Source: Candidula unifasciata (lineage: Eukaryota > Mollusca > Gastropoda > Stylommatophora > Geomitridae). Taken from it: a DNA stretch of 64,000 nt. Position 1 is the stretch's first letter; each line of letters begins with the position of its first letter. Under the pieces are notes generated by a model, which saw only the letters and a list, made by a program, of their open reading frames with translations, made no database searches and was not told the DNA's origin. Below are positions 47,299 through 58,424 of this stretch, piece after piece. The stretch is taken from the NCBI GenBank assembly GCA_905116865.2, contig CAJHNH020008563.1, forward strand, positions 125,216-189,215, in the 5' to 3' direction. Made by a program: the position numbers and the translations under genes.

Positions 47299-48050
47299 CA
47301 CTTCGAGGCCAGTAACTGTAATCACCAGGCCCACTAGATAATCTGCACACTCATTGCTTCGAACACCCGCATTTCCGGCACAAAGTTAAGGTTAGGCAAG
47401 TTATTCATGGTTGTAACATCAAAGGCATCATTCATCTCTCTTGATGGTTTTGCCAACTTCGCACTTACCATCTACGCACATCCGTGTAAACCACAGCATC
47501 GTCTACGTCTATGCTTTCATCGGCTGGTGTTTTGACTCAAGTGTCCACTTTGCATCTGTTCTCTGCAGCTTCTATTCAGGGTATTACGGACTGTGATGCT
47601 GATGTTTGCAGCAGTATGCAAACTCTTCCATTAATTTCTTTGATCAGTGCTTTGAAAGAGCCCTTGTGATACCGAGACCCTAACAGGAAACTAAAAATAA
47701 TAATACTGCACTCTACCAAGCATGTCGTAAGAGGCAACTAAGGGCAGGGTTGGGATCAGGGTTGTCTAAAAAACCATACAACCATGGAAAAGTCCATTAA
47801 CTGGTGCTTGGGCAGAATAGAGGGAATTAAAAGTATAATAAAATCATTAACATTTAGTTTTGGGAGGGAACTTTACACATTCCAGTTAATCAAGAGGTGC
47901 AGAAAAGACGCTGGATAGGATACACATTGAAAAAAACTGAGAATAATGTAACTAGAATGTTTTCCCACTGGAACCTATAGAGACATAGAAATAAAGGCAG
48001 GAAAAAACACATTGAAAAGAGAGCTAGAGAATAAAATTAAACAGATAGTC
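47299..48050. other. Intergenic stretch with nothing recognised
   Basis: No open frame of note and no match to the repeat families defined here. Confidence 0.4.
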
Positions 48051-48054
48051 GAGT

Positions 48055-48400
48055 AAAGTTGATCAAGAACTGACATCACAGCACTCATGGCATTCCCATG
48101 TGTGCCCCGTCCGCATCTTCAACAGCCAGGGCAGAGTTCCAATACTGATGGTACCGGTCACAATCTGGTTATATGTCTTGCCTTTCCTCTGAGTGTAGCA
48201 AGCCGGCCAGACCCTCTGGTTACACCTAGGTGCCTCATTCTCTCCAGACCATAATTATCTTGTTTCTCTACTGATTCTGCCTTGTCATGTATCAGTTCAC
48301 CACCCAGTGGTACAGAATCAGCCAATCTGTCTGCCTATTCATTACCCAACACGCCGGCATAGCTTGGAGAAAAGCTAAATAACCTATGCTACACCACCGC
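48055..48400 (-). mobile_element. Family B LINE 3' end
   Basis: Matches the 29640 and 36083 copies: ACATCACAGCACTC, CATCTTCAACAGCCAGGGC, GGTACCGGTCACAATCTGG, CTTGCCTTTCCTCTGAG. It runs up to the HAGVxGNE...DRLADS region (about 48290-48360). Decayed. Confidence 0.8.
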
Positions 48401-48652
48401 TCAGTCTTCATCTGGTGTTCAAGAGAAGCGATTTTAATACTGACAATCTACTCTGACGTGTTAACTGGGGTTGCACAATGCAACATTCATGTATCCAAGC
48501 AAACTCTCTCTGTCTCTCCCGGCCCCTTTTCGTTCTGAAGACGTTTTAGTCTACATTATGGGAACCCGATAACGAGAATACTACTAACCCACAATTAACT
48601 TATTGTACAATAGAGCCAAGATTATCTTTCCAGTCTGTGCTTTCTGCAGCTA

Positions 48653-48826
48653 CAGTCGAGTCTGGATAAGTAGAAGTCGCAGGGACCAAAGAAAATGCTT
48701 CCACTTATCAGGATTTCTACTTATCCAGACACCACACACCATATAGAAAATTGCCGGGACTAAGCTGGTCATGTCGACTGAAACGAAATTCGTCTTATCC
48801 GAGTTAGACTTAAATGGACTCGACTG
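48653..48826. mobile_element. Small Tigger/pogo-like MITE
   Basis: 174 bp, ends CAGTCGAGTC and GACTCGACTG, with TA on both sides (48651-48652, 48827-48828). It contains a second, perfect 16-bp inverted pair, GTCTGGATAAGTAGAA (48664 on) and TTCTACTTATCCAGAC (48715-48730). No coding sequence. Confidence 0.8.
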
Positions 48827-48884
48827 TATCATTTTCAAAGCCGTCAAGTCACGACACGAAAACATCTGGGCAGCTTCCGACATG

Positions 48885-49065
48885 GTATTTCAATTGAGTT
48901 GCAATGAGCTGAACCTTTAACAGAACTCAGGACATTCTCATACGCGCTCTGTCCTTACTTTCAGCTGGCAGCGTACAGTTTTGAATATATGTTCTTCTGG
49001 CCTTTTCTGAGTGTAGAGTGTCGGCCAGATCGCGTAGTCACACCGCCGCACCTCTTCCCCAAATA
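48885..49065 (-). mobile_element. Decayed family B LINE 3' end
   Basis: Shares AGGACATTCTCATACGCGCT, CTGGCAGCGTACAGTT, CTTTTCTGAGTGTAGAG and GGCCAGATC with the other family B tails, but with many changes. Confidence 0.6.
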
Positions 49066-49299
49066 AGGGGTGACCTGATTGCAGTGAAGTTAAAACCTCT
49101 AGTATGACTAAGACGACCTCTCTCCACGTTGTAATCGTAATGTATTTGAATTATAGACTGGTATAAAATGCTGTTATTCTACAGTTTTTAAATTCATAAT
49201 TCTCGAAATTATTTACATGTGTATTGTGATGTTCAGCACGCTAGCTTTTGAAATGGAATTCCCATTGGGACAATAATCTTCCCCCTGTGGGATGATATT

Positions 49300-49712
49300 C
49301 TTGGGGGTGTTATTTTGAAGCCCCACTATGGCTTGACTGACTGACTGACTTTCTACCTCACTAGGACATCACACAAGCGATAAACACCCGATGACACAAA
49401 GTGTCACCATGTGAAAGAGGATCGCCGTGGAGAAGTCCCAGAAACCGCGTTCAGACAATTTGGCATACTATGACCTGCCTATTCTGCGGCCCCTGGCAAA
49501 AACCAGGGTGGGGCTTCAAATAACAAAACATTTCATCCTAAAAAGGACGAAACTGGATTTACCATGGCTTTTGCCGGGGCCCCTAAATATAGCCTGAACG
49601 GGGATTCCGGGACCTCTCCACGGGTGATCTTCATCCGCATGGTGGAACTTTTTGTCACCGGGTGTTTATCGCCTGTGTGATGTCCTGGTAGGGTACGACT
49701 TACCTACCATCT
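49300..49712 (+). mobile_element. SINE-1 copy split by another SINE-1
   Basis: The outer copy runs + strand: TTTTGAAGCCCCACTATGGCTT (to 49337), then resumes at about 49562 with ATGGCTTTTGCCGGGGCCCC and continues to GTCCTGGTAGGGTACGACTT and TACC words at 49712. ATGGCTT is present on both sides of the inner copy, as expected of a short duplication. Confidence 0.8.
49338..49561 (-). mobile_element. SINE-1 copy nested in SINE-1
   Basis: Minus orientation: GACT-repeat tail at the left (49338-49353), then CTACCTCACTAGGACATC, ATAAACACCCGATGAC, GAGAAGTCCCAGAAACCGCG, GGCCCCTGGCAAAAACCAGG, GGGGCTTCAAATAAC and a GTCC/GGAC-type 5' end near 49550. Confidence 0.85.
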
Positions 49713-49941
49713 GGGCACTGTGTTGTAGTCCGTTATCGATGAATTACCTAACACTCGTAGACGAATCATCCCTAATCCAGGCCTGATATCGACACAATAT
49801 TATGTTTTACATGTTATCATGACCAGATTACCTACTCATAAGCTGCCTTCGGAGATGTGACAAACCAGTGGTGGTGATCTTGTATATCCCTCAACCTTTG
49901 ACGGGAAAAGAGGATTTCCACAAAGTCGCAATTCAAGGAAA

Positions 49942-50075
49942 TTTGGCACCCATTCAAGGCTAGGTCAACCCAGAAGCCAAGGTCATTTTTTTAAAAACAA
50001 AGGTCAAGTTCCTTTCGGACTTGAACCCGCGACTTCGTATTCGCAAACGCAAAGTTTAGAGCAGTAATTCTCATA
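49942..50075 (-). mobile_element. tRNA-derived SINE relic
   Basis: The minus strand shows GCGAATACGAAGTCGCGGGTTCAAGTCC (about 50018-50045), which reads as an anticodon-arm remnant followed by a good pol III B box, then the GACCTTGGCTTCTGGGTTGA body shared with 18690-18860. The A-box side is degenerate. A C/G-rich stretch with a G run (50124-50138) lies to its right. Confidence 0.5.
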
Positions 50076-50319
50076 GTGGGCGCCCTCCCCCTCAGTGGCG
50101 TTGGGACGGCCCGGGAAACAGGGGGAGGGGGGGGGGGCGTTAGGAGCCTCGGATGCAGTTAGGGGCATGAAATAAAAATAAGCAACGGTTAGGAAAAAGT
50201 AAAAGAAGTACCGAAGGGGAAATTTAGTTTAACTGTTCGTATCTGTTTCAATGTTATGTAACAAAGTACATTTGTAAAGATTGTTAAGGTTAACATTCTT
50301 AGAACATTTATCTTCCCTG

Positions 50320-50740
50320 TAGCAACACACGGATTTTCTTAAAAAAAAATAAAATATGCACTTTTGAGCTGAAATGCTAAAGAAAGATTATCAGAATACC
50401 TTGGATAAAGAAGAAAAGAAATACAATAATTCTTGAAGATCTGAACATCAAGGAAAACTGGCTAATAAACAGCATCTTTTCCCGGAAGCTGAACTTTTTT
50501 GGCGTTATCAAGTGCCAAGGCGGATTAGAAACAATAATAGCAGATGTCATTGTACTAGGAAGGAGGAGCAGGGGCCAACCAACACGAAGATAGGCACAGA
50601 GTACAAGTGACTCCTTGGATATAAAAGTGTACGAGGTGGGAGAGCTAGCGAGAGAGCTGTCGAGAGACGGGGTTTCTTTCAGGTAGACGTGGATGATAGC
50701 GACGTTCTGCTTAGACCTGCTACATTATGATGATGAGTGA
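50320..50740 (+). mobile_element. RTE-like LINE 3' end with ATG-repeat tail
   Basis: Near-identical in layout to 17100-17575: LNIKENWLINSIF, KLNFFGVIKCQGGLETIIADV, then AGCGACGTTCTGCTTAGACC, TGCTACATTATGATGATGA. Stops and frameshifts. Confidence 0.8.
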
Positions 50741-50784
50741 TTACCAAATTTACAAAATAAATTAGAATTTAAAAAAAAATACTA

Positions 50785-51335
50785 ATTAGGTTAATCCTTT
50801 TCAATCTTTTCCAATAATTGATATACCATATTCTTCAAGAATGTTCCATAGTTTATTTCTGTTAACCCTGTCAAAAGCCTTCTCTTGATCAATGAATATA
50901 AGATTCTGGTGTTTATTATATTCGATTGTCTGTTCACAAATTTGCCGTAGAGTAAATATTGCATCAGTGCAGCTCTTTCCTTTTCTAAATCCAAACTGAT
51001 TGTTACTTAATTGAAGTTCAATCACACCCTCGCTCTTCGTTCTAATATTTTTGCAAACATCTTTCCTACATGGCTTTGTAAAGAGATACCTCTGTATGTT
51101 TCACAATCTCGTTTATCACCTTTCTTCTTCCATATGGGAACTATAATTGCTCTCTGCCAGTCAACGGAAACTTTCATTTCCTCCCAGGCCATATTGAATA
51201 TTCCTGTCAGCCATTTTACTGCTGTTACCTTACATGCAAGTATTATGTCCGTTGTAATACCATCGTTCCGGCCGCTTTGTTTAATCCTTTTCAATAATGA
51301 CACTTTTTTTAAGTATCCAGAAACCATGAGTTGTT
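50785..51335 (-). mobile_element. RTE-like LINE, RT palm fragment
   Basis: Minus strand in two frames: GRNDGITTDIILACKVTAVKWL, EEMKVSVDWQRAIIVPIWKKKGDKRDCETYRGISLQSHVGKMFAKILERR (51022-51327), then NNQFGFRKGKSCTDAIFTLRQICEQ and LIFIDQEKAFDRVNRNKLW (50801-51025). These are RT motifs 1-3; the catalytic FADD region is not present. Confidence 0.85.
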
Positions 51336-52201
51336 AACCCTTTGGCTTGGTACTTTGGATATCGCAAAACTTCGGTCTTGATTCCATGATAGATACCGTA
51401 AATCTGGAAGGAATGTGGCTTTTCTGCCCACCCCTAGTACGTGAATCCGGACCACAAGGAGTTCGTCACCCGGTCGCAGCTCAGTCCGGTTAAGCCAACA
51501 TATTTGTATTTATTAAATCAAGCAAATGAATTATAATCACATTAAACAGCTGTTTATTTTAATTAACATAACATCAGCGTGGTCCACAAATACCATTACA
51601 ACAACCAACGTGCTTGACCAGAATCTAAAGCGATCATCAGCTAACAGGGAAATATGATAACGACACCATACACCCAGCGAGATTACCTCAACGATGGCAA
51701 AAACCGAAACATATTTAACATGTACGTTAAGCCTCAAAATGCCAAAAAATCACTTAAAGCGACCTGCCATCAAACTACTTCCTAGCGAGAATACAAAATT
51801 TATATTAAATCTTAGTTAGTTAGTTAGTTAGTTAGTTAGTTGGGTTATCATCATTGCACTCCGGACATGTCCATAGGTGCTCAGATCCTCCCCTCAGTAA
51901 ATTCCCCAATGTCTGATGGCTAATAGTACCAGTTCTATGTTGATTGACAAGTCTTCTGGCGTGTCTGGTGTGCGTCTCGTTTTTTTGCTGTGCCGATCTT
52001 AATTCCCAAGTCTGCCATTCTGGCGAGTGATGTGGATTCCCTGCCATCAAAGCCCTCTATTCTTCCCATTTCTCTGAGGGCATTGATAATATCAGCATGA
52101 TCCATAGGCTGACCGTCGGTAGTGATAGCGGATCCAGCCAACCTGTCAGCTCTTTCATTCTTATCGACGCCTGCGTGTCCTGGAACAAAAATAAAGGTGA
52201 C

Positions 52202-52925
52202 TGACGCGTGCGAAATGTTCGCTTGATACACCGCACACTTGCCAAGTATCCATGGTATGCTCAATAGTGTTACAGTAACAAGACACCATTCCCGCCCAAC
52301 AGCAATAAAGGACGCCGGATACATGTTGAACGTCAAAACATAATTAATGTATTTCAACAATATGAATCCACATGAATTTCTATACTGCCACATTCATTCT
52401 CACTATCAAGGCGACACACACTCAGGACGCTTTGGACGACTTCTACTCTACTGCCACCCTGTTCCGTGGTTAACAACGAGCAAACATTACCTGCTCGTGC
52501 AAACCCACTGCTCGTGAGTACGTGTCTGTCTCTATGACACCCATCCCTTGGGTACACTGTCACTGGAAAGATCGTACAGGCCGTTGCACAATACCTTGTG
52601 AAGATTATCCAGACCTTCTTTCTGCGGCCTGACACGTACTTGAGATCTCCCACCTCACCACACGAGCTTCTGTCACGCTGGCCCGGCCTCTGCGGCATCT
52701 CTCGCCGATAGCCTGTATGCCTAACGCCAGCGTAACATGCGGGTGTGCAGGATTAGTCTGGCAACACCCAGACTAGAACCTACATCATCGCATCCTTCCT
52801 CTCCGGGGACTTAGAGCCAACCGTTTTCTCTCTCCTCACATTCCGTTCAATGTGCGCTGCACCGCACCAAGTTTTACGTTCAATAATGAACGTCCCTTTC
52901 ATATACCCATATATTGCACACAACA
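52202..52925. mobile_element. Solo LTR inside the family A copy
   Basis: 724 bp beginning TGACGCG and ending CAACA (TG...CA), flanked by GTGAC at 52197-52201 and 52926-52930. The uninterrupted homologue (853-4612) has a single GTGAC at this point, which proves insertion with a 5-bp duplication. No internal retroelement genes are present, consistent with LTR-LTR recombination. Which strand the LTR reads on is not clear. Confidence 0.8.
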
Positions 52926-52950
52926 GTGACTCCACGCACAGTGGACTTCT

Positions 52951-53053
52951 GGGCACTCTTCCGAATACCGGCCCCATATTATTCAAAGACCAAAAATCCC
53001 ATTCAGGGCCTCAAGAGGTAAATAATATGGGGCCGGTATCCGGAAGAGTGCCC
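52951..53053. repeat. 103-bp near-perfect palindrome (33-bp arms, 37-nt loop)
   Basis: Left arm 52951-52983 and right arm 53021-53053 are inverted copies with one mismatch (GGGCACTCTTCCG...). It replaces about 75-80 bp of the family A RNase H region (the SDSMSM part), so it is not a clean insertion. It could be a fold-back transposon end or a repair product. Confidence 0.9.
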
Positions 53054-53774
53054 ATACGCGGGTGTATTTTTGTGTTTCAAGCCAGGCAGACGCTCGCGTC
53101 ACTGCCATCACCTCCATCGTCATGCTGCTGGTTGTCATGGAGAAGGCGCCGTTGGCTTCTTTGACTGTTCTGCCCGATAAGCGTGCTGTAAATGCCCATG
53201 CGCTTCTTTTTTGGCGTATAACGGATCCGTCTGTAAAGATTAGTGCATCTGACTCGTCGGAATTTTCACTGATGAGAGCGTTGACCTCTGCATTAACAGC
53301 AACAGGATTATCTTCTCTACATCGCCTGTTGAGTGTGACAATACAGGAAAATGTACAAATAAACGCCTGAGGCACAGGTATCCATTCTGCACCAGGTATG
53401 ATGTCGGTTAGGCTGCATATTTGCCTAATAACATCTTCTGCCCGACCTAGCCACGATTTTCCCCTCTTCAGTCTGTCATCCGTTTCATTGGCTTAAAAAG
53501 CGCTTGATGCAGTCGGTGTTTCTTATCAGCACATATTTTAAGGTATGCCCGAGCCCTCCACATCCTGATCCTTTGGTTCATTGTTGGAAAGTCATGAAAT
53601 TAAATCTATCACTACTTAACCAATTGAAACGTACCGTGAGATCAGACAGGGAAATCAGTCAGACAACGGCTTTCCGCTGTAGTCGCTTACCCACGCTGTT
53701 CAGCCCCCAGCGCAAGGCTACAACAGCTGGGTAGGTCTCCACAGGGTGTGTCCGGAAGTAAATCCTCGCTGAAA

Positions 53775-53985
53775 GACTGACTTTCTACCCCACCAGGACA
53801 TCACAAAAGCGATAAACACCCGATGACACAATGTGCCACCATGTGGACGAGGATCACCGTGGAGAGGTTCAAGAAACAGCGTTCAGCCTTTAGCCACGTT
53901 TATGGCCTGGCTATATTGCGGCCCCTGGCAAGAGCCAAAGTAGGGTTTCAAAAAACGAAAAATGTCATCTTAAAAGGGTCGTAAA
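53775..53985 (-). mobile_element. SINE-1 copy
   Basis: GACT tail, TTTCTACCCCACCAGGACAT, ATAAACACCCGATGAC, GAGGATCACCGTGGAGAGG, GCGGCCCCTGGCAAGAGCC and GGGTTTCAAAAAAC. Minus orientation, moderately diverged. Confidence 0.85.
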
Positions 53986-54027
53986 GTTGTCACTGTAACT
54001 GGAAACTGGTTAAATAAAACAAAAATT

Positions 54028-54715
54028 TCAAATTTGGTCCTCTTTCAGCTGCCTGCTGGTCTGCTTTATTGAGGACAGTTTCTTTGCTGTTTGATTTTGG
54101 TTTGTTTCCTTGTGGCGATCATTTTCGCTGCGTCTTGTCTGCTTGATCAGGCTGGTGTAGTCGGGCTTCTTGGGAGTGGGTGGGGCCAGCACTAAGAAGG
54201 GCTGCTGTTTGCCTGGGGCGGCCTGCAACGGAATGGGCGGGGTCATATCGTGGCTGTCTTTCTGGTTGGCGGTTATAGTTTGGGCTGTCCGTGAAGATGG
54301 CGGCTTGTTTGGTGGGCTCTCTTTATGGCTTTTAGAATTGGCGGTAGCCTCTTCTTTTGGGTGTGCCATTTTCCCACTGCTTTTTCTGTGGCGCGCGGAG
54401 TTGGTTTAGGGCTGCGTTGATTTCGTCGTAAAATCGGTCAACTTTTTGGCTCTTTTCCAATTGTTCGGGTGTTTGGCCTTTATCTCCGTTTTCCTCAAAT
54501 TTGTAGTCGATACAGTAGCGGCCGCATTCATCGCCATCCACTAGCTTGTGCGGGTCCACTTGCTTGTTGAAATCCTCAAGCATCGCTTGAAGGTCGGCAT
54601 CGCAAGTTACATCGGCTTCTGTTTTCTGGCTTTCTGGTGCGTACAACGGGCTGCTAAAACTCCACCCGCAACGCCGAATTTGCGATAACCAGTCAAGACT
54701 GACTCAGCCGAATGT
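54028..54715 (-). CDS. Unrecognised open frames, possible frameshifted coding sequence
   Basis: Two long minus-strand frames overlap by about 38 bp. The upstream frame is open from about 54715 to 54332 and encodes acidic text with four Cys (SPLYAPESQKTEADVTCDAD, LEDFNKQVDPHKLVDGDECG, YCIDYKFEENGDKG, EKSQKVDRFYDEINAALNQLR). The downstream frame, 54369 to 54028, is Pro, Lys, Gln and Ser rich (KESPPNKPPSSRTAQT, PTPKKPDYTSLIKQTRR). Higher GC than its surroundings and a protein-like make-up argue for real or recently real coding sequence, perhaps an ORF1 of a retrotransposon. No family recognised and no nucleic-acid-binding motif seen. Confidence 0.35.
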
Positions 54716-54844
54716 CAAGCGAATCGGTGTCAAGTATCTGGCTATCGAGAATCGGGCGTCGAATGGAGATTTAGCGATCTAGCGGAAGACGAGAGGTGAT
54801 TGCGACTGGGCTGTCTGCGCTGCGAGTGTTGTCACTGAAAGACT

Positions 54845-55074
54845 GACTGACTGACTTTCGACCCCACAAGCGATAAACATCACACAAGCGATAAACACCC
54901 GATATCACAAAGTGCCACCATGTGGATGAGGATCGCTGTGGAGAGGTCCCAGAAACCGCGTTAAGACAATTGGCCATATTTATGGCTTGCCTATATTGCG
55001 GCCCCTGGCAAAAGCCAGGGTGGGGCTTCAAATAACAAAAATTTCGTCCTTAAATGGACGAAACTGGGTTAATA
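54845..55074 (-). mobile_element. SINE-1 copy with 15-bp duplication
   Basis: Complete copy flanked by TGTCACTGAAAGACT at 54830-54844 and 55075-55089. Tail of GACT words at the left, which overlaps the duplication in sequence; 5' end with GTCCTTAAATGGAC at the right. This copy defines the family length at about 230 bp. Confidence 0.92.
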
Positions 55075-55254
55075 TGTCACTGAAAGACTAAACAAAGCCT
55101 TTTATACCCAGTGGCAAGATTTCCGCCTATTTTACTGTCTAAGACTAAAAGCTGTTCCTGTGGTCTCTTGGTCATTTCAAAACCAGATTAAATAAACTCG
55201 TTGAGCTGCCGAAAAGTAGTCTTTGTCGTTTCCACTCTTTCACACGTAGATAAC

Positions 55255-55502
55255 ACAAGAAACCATTAAATTGATTGAAGAAAGGAAAAGCAAAAAAGCA
55301 GACTTAAACAATAGCAAAACTAGAGATGCTAAAGCTAGAGCTCAGGACAAATACACAGAAGCCAACAAGGAAGTTAGGAGGCGTATAAGGGCATATAAAG
55401 TGAACAATCTAAATGATCTAGCACAGGAAGCGGAGACAACAGCGGCAACAGAAAACCTCAGAGAACTTTACAGTAACACAAGAAAATTAGTAGGTAAATA
55501 TA
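55255..55502 (+). mobile_element. RTE-like LINE, left half (interrupted by pogo element)
   Basis: Encodes IEERKSKKADLNNSKTRDAK, DKYTEANKEVRRRIRAYK, LNDLAQEAETTAATENLREL and YSNTRKLVGKY, the conserved linker between the endonuclease and RT of RTE-type LINEs. The reading frame breaks at the TA (55501-55502) where the pogo element starts. Confidence 0.88.
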
Positions 55503-55784
55503 GGTTAGGTCGGGGCAAAGACCCCCAGTTTCATGTTTTTTACACATTTCTGGAAAACCGTTCGCATGTATTCTATGAAACTTCATATGGATATAGTTTA
55601 GCCATTTACCAGCCATGTTTATGGCTACTGAGTCTGTGTTCTTATTAATAATCAAAATAAATGCATTTTTTTGGGCATCTATACGTTGCGGGTCTTTGCC
55701 CCAGCGATGGGGCAGCCGCGGGTCTTTGCCCCATTTGTAAAATTAATGACATAAGACTGGAAAAAATCATTGTAAAATCATTCT

Positions 55785-58012
55785 TTATTTAAGAAATTGA
55801 AAAATCACTGAGGTCATTTGAAAACTGATCATATTTTTAAATCGAGATGAACTGCTGAAAATTGGCTTCGAAAGTTTCAAAATAATGTCTCCCTTTTCAA
55901 AATAGAACTCTTCACTTGTTTCTGTAAACCTTTGAGTTAGAGGCGCTCGCTTGTAGAAGATACCATCGTATCCCTCATCATCACAATCAGTAACTTTAAC
56001 CACATACAACCTAAAAGAGTTTTTTGCTTTTCCGTGCACCTTGACGACAGCAAAGTCACCAGGTTGCAGTTCTAAAGCGCAATCCAGCTCCTCTTATCCC
56101 GAAGACAAGATAGTCAAGTCAGAGCTGCTGTTCTGGACGGAGAAATCTGAATCAGAGTCTGATGAAGTGTTATCCGGGGATAACTTTCTTTTCATTGCCG
56201 TTGCCTTTGAATCTAGAAGCAATGCTCTTTTAACTTTTTTCTTTTCTGTGCTGTCTTTTTCCTCTTGCAATATTTCCATGCGTTGCAAATTTGGACTTGA
56301 CGTTAACAGGGTCAATTTCAAACCTTTTACTGAACGTTTCTTGTTTATTTTTATTTTTGGCAGAGGACAAATATCACTTGGTGACGTTCCAGTGTTGCTA
56401 TGAGAAGGTCCTGAGATGTCATGGGGAGGAGCTATGTCCTCTTCTTCTAGAGTATCGTCGGCAAGAATAGGGCTTTGGCCCACAATGACATCCGGAACTT
56501 CGACAGGTGCAGTAGCAGCTTCTGTAGACTTAGTTAGTTAGTTAGTTATTCCTCTTGTGCCAAAGATGGCGCATAGGGCAGAGGTCATAGCTTTCCACGT
56601 CTGTCGGTTCGTTGCCACTTGATGTAGGTCTTGAGTGCGACTGAGACCTATGGTTGAGCTCTCCCTTGTGATGGTTCTACGGAGAGTTTCTTTTGGTCTT
56701 CCCTGTTTTCTTTTACCCTCTGGTGACCATTCTGTAGACTGCAGAACAATAAATGTTTCCTTATCTTCATCCATATGTTCTTCTTCCTTATACTGGTCAG
56801 TGACCTCGGCAGGCAAGAAATCGTCATCAGTGAATATTTTCTTGTCCAGAGGAAAAATGCCAGTTTTTAGAAATCCTTGAACTGCATTTTCTACCGTTGT
56901 AGCTTTAAGAAAAGCCTTCGCGATAGCAACGTTCAGCAACGTGATATTCGCTAAGGACTTGGCCTGGATGCGAAGTTGTCCAGTTATCAGCAGCATTGTC
57001 ATAATACGCTTTCAATGGTCTGAAAAAATTACGGTCGAGGGGTTGCGTCTTATGACTACTGTGTGGTGGTAAGCTTAACATATGGATGTGGTTTGATTTG
57101 GCGTAGCTTATAGCCTCCAAGCTGGTATGCGAGGTATGATTGTCAAGGATCAACAGAAGTGGCCTATCTTGAGAGGGATTCGCCAACTTCTTAAAGTGTT
57201 GTAGCCACTTTAAGAATGTAGTAATGTTCATATAGCTTTTGTCAGTGACACTCATGTCACACCCAGTTGGTCCATCCTTTATGAGAAGCAAGTTTAGTCT
57301 CTTTCTTGCAAAAATGAAGTAAGGAGGCACATAGTGGCACTCATGGCACAGACTACAGTCACCGTTTTACCTTGCTCAGCAGCGACAGATTTAGCAACCT
57401 CTTTTTTTTTCAGTTGGCGCTATGTGCTTGGGTATCTTGCCTGGAACAGTAAGAACCCCTATTTCATCCATATTGTAGATACAGTCGGGTGTAAACTTGT
57501 ACCGGCGCAGAACACTCGTAAGGTTGTCAAAATATTAGTCCAGTTGCAGTCGATTAAAGCCCATTGTCCTTGCAATGCTCGTCTTTCGTGGTGTCCGCGA
57601 TGATAGTCTGTTTCTTTTCATAAAGGAATGTGTGAAATCCTTTCCAGCCAGCTTTGTTGCAGTGGAAAAGAGATGAGGTATGTTATTTTTCTCTGCATAA
57701 GAATACAACAGAAACCGGAGAAACTTGAGGGTTAATCCAAAAAAATCGCTGGTCTAAGGCTTTACAATGTTCTACTAACTGTTTTTCATGTTCATTGGAA
57801 AAGACAGTCTGGAATCGCCCCAGCTTTTCTGCTTCAACACCAGTCTTCAATCTGTTCCGTAGCGCTGACTCATGGAAGCCGATCACTTTGGCCGCTTGTC
57901 TAATAGAAACACCCGTCTCTATTAGAGCATTGGCTTCATTCAGTAAGGATTCAGTGAGTGGTTTCTGGCTCGTCTTCCTTTTGTAATTCCTGGAAATAAA
58001 TAACAGAATCAT
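55785..58012 (-). pseudogene. Pogo-like transposase remnant
   Basis: Read right to left. A psq-type helix-turn-helix (KRKTSQKPLTESLLNEANAL, GVSIRQAAKVIGFHESALRNRL; 57850-57985) comes first. The DDE domain follows in pieces: YNMDEIGVLTVPGK (about 57440-57485), LLLILDNHTSHTSLEAISYAK and LPPHSSHKTQPLDRNFFRPLK (57030-57170), which hold the three acidic residues. Then comes ENAVQGFLKTGIFPLDKKIF, a Ser/Asp-rich linker (DNTSSDSDSDFSV) and a C-terminal beta-rich block (QPGDFAVVKVHGK, FRLYVVKVTDCDDEGYDG; 55850-56075). Stops and frameshifts break it, and a LINE tail splits the sequence at QSTE|AATAP. Confidence 0.85.
56531..56729 (-). mobile_element. LINE 3' end nested in the pogo transposase
   Basis: 199 bp flanked by TTCTGTAGACT at 56520-56530 and 56730-56740. 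Encodes GKRKQGRPKETLRRTITRES, LHQVATNRQTWKAMTSAL and ends in a TN stop followed by TTAG-type repeats (as read on +). Removing it with one duplication restores the transposase frame. Confidence 0.92.
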
Positions 58013-58424
58013 ATTGTAAACAACTGAGGATGATAAGGGAAAAACTCACATTCATGGGGTAAAGACACGCATCCATGGGATAAAGACACGCACGCGGGTC
58101 TTTGCCCCACCAGGCTGCGGGTTTTTGCCCCATTTTATCATCTTTTAACCAATATAAACTAACTAACCTCAACAGGTCACCTCTATTTCTACTGTTAATA
58201 TGTGTTACTTTTTGACGAATAAGATAAGTAACAGCTTTATTGCTAACTTTTTGTGTGAACGTGCACTGACAAGAGTCACAGTATTACATTAAAAGTTGAA
58301 AAAAGCAACGACTTCATTCTCTTGGCTGGTGACAGCAGGACTTGATTGAATTTTGGCAACCCACGTGATACTTTCTAGCCAGTGTCGGCCAAGCTAAAGC
58401 CGGCCACAAAAAATATTTTTGCCT

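Larger units (their letters stand above)
51808..53597 (-). mobile_element. Family A LINE copy, 3' half, with two later insertions
   Basis: Starts at a TTAG-repeat tail (51813-51840) and reads on the minus strand through WTCPECNDDNPTN, HTRHARRLVNQHRTGTISHQTLG, FGGRESTSLARMADLG and FIFVPGHAGVDKNERADRLAGSA. After a solo LTR (52202-52925) and a palindrome (52951-53053) it continues with TMEVMAVTRASAWLETQKYTR, IFTDGSVIRQKRSAWAFTAR and VPQAFICTFSCIVTLNRRCRED, ending near 53597 in the RT thumb. Very close to the 853-4612 copy, so the two are recent relatives. Confidence 0.9.

Noticed and set aside
51334..51493. Possible second piggyBac-like element (TTAACCC at 51334, TTAA at 51490)
   Set aside because: The two ends do not form inverted repeats beyond two or three bases.
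54505..54545. Cloning-vector remnant (GCGGCCGC near a CCACTAG word)
   Set aside because: The words lie inside a long open frame with ordinary codons and do not match a polylinker order; chance is likelier.
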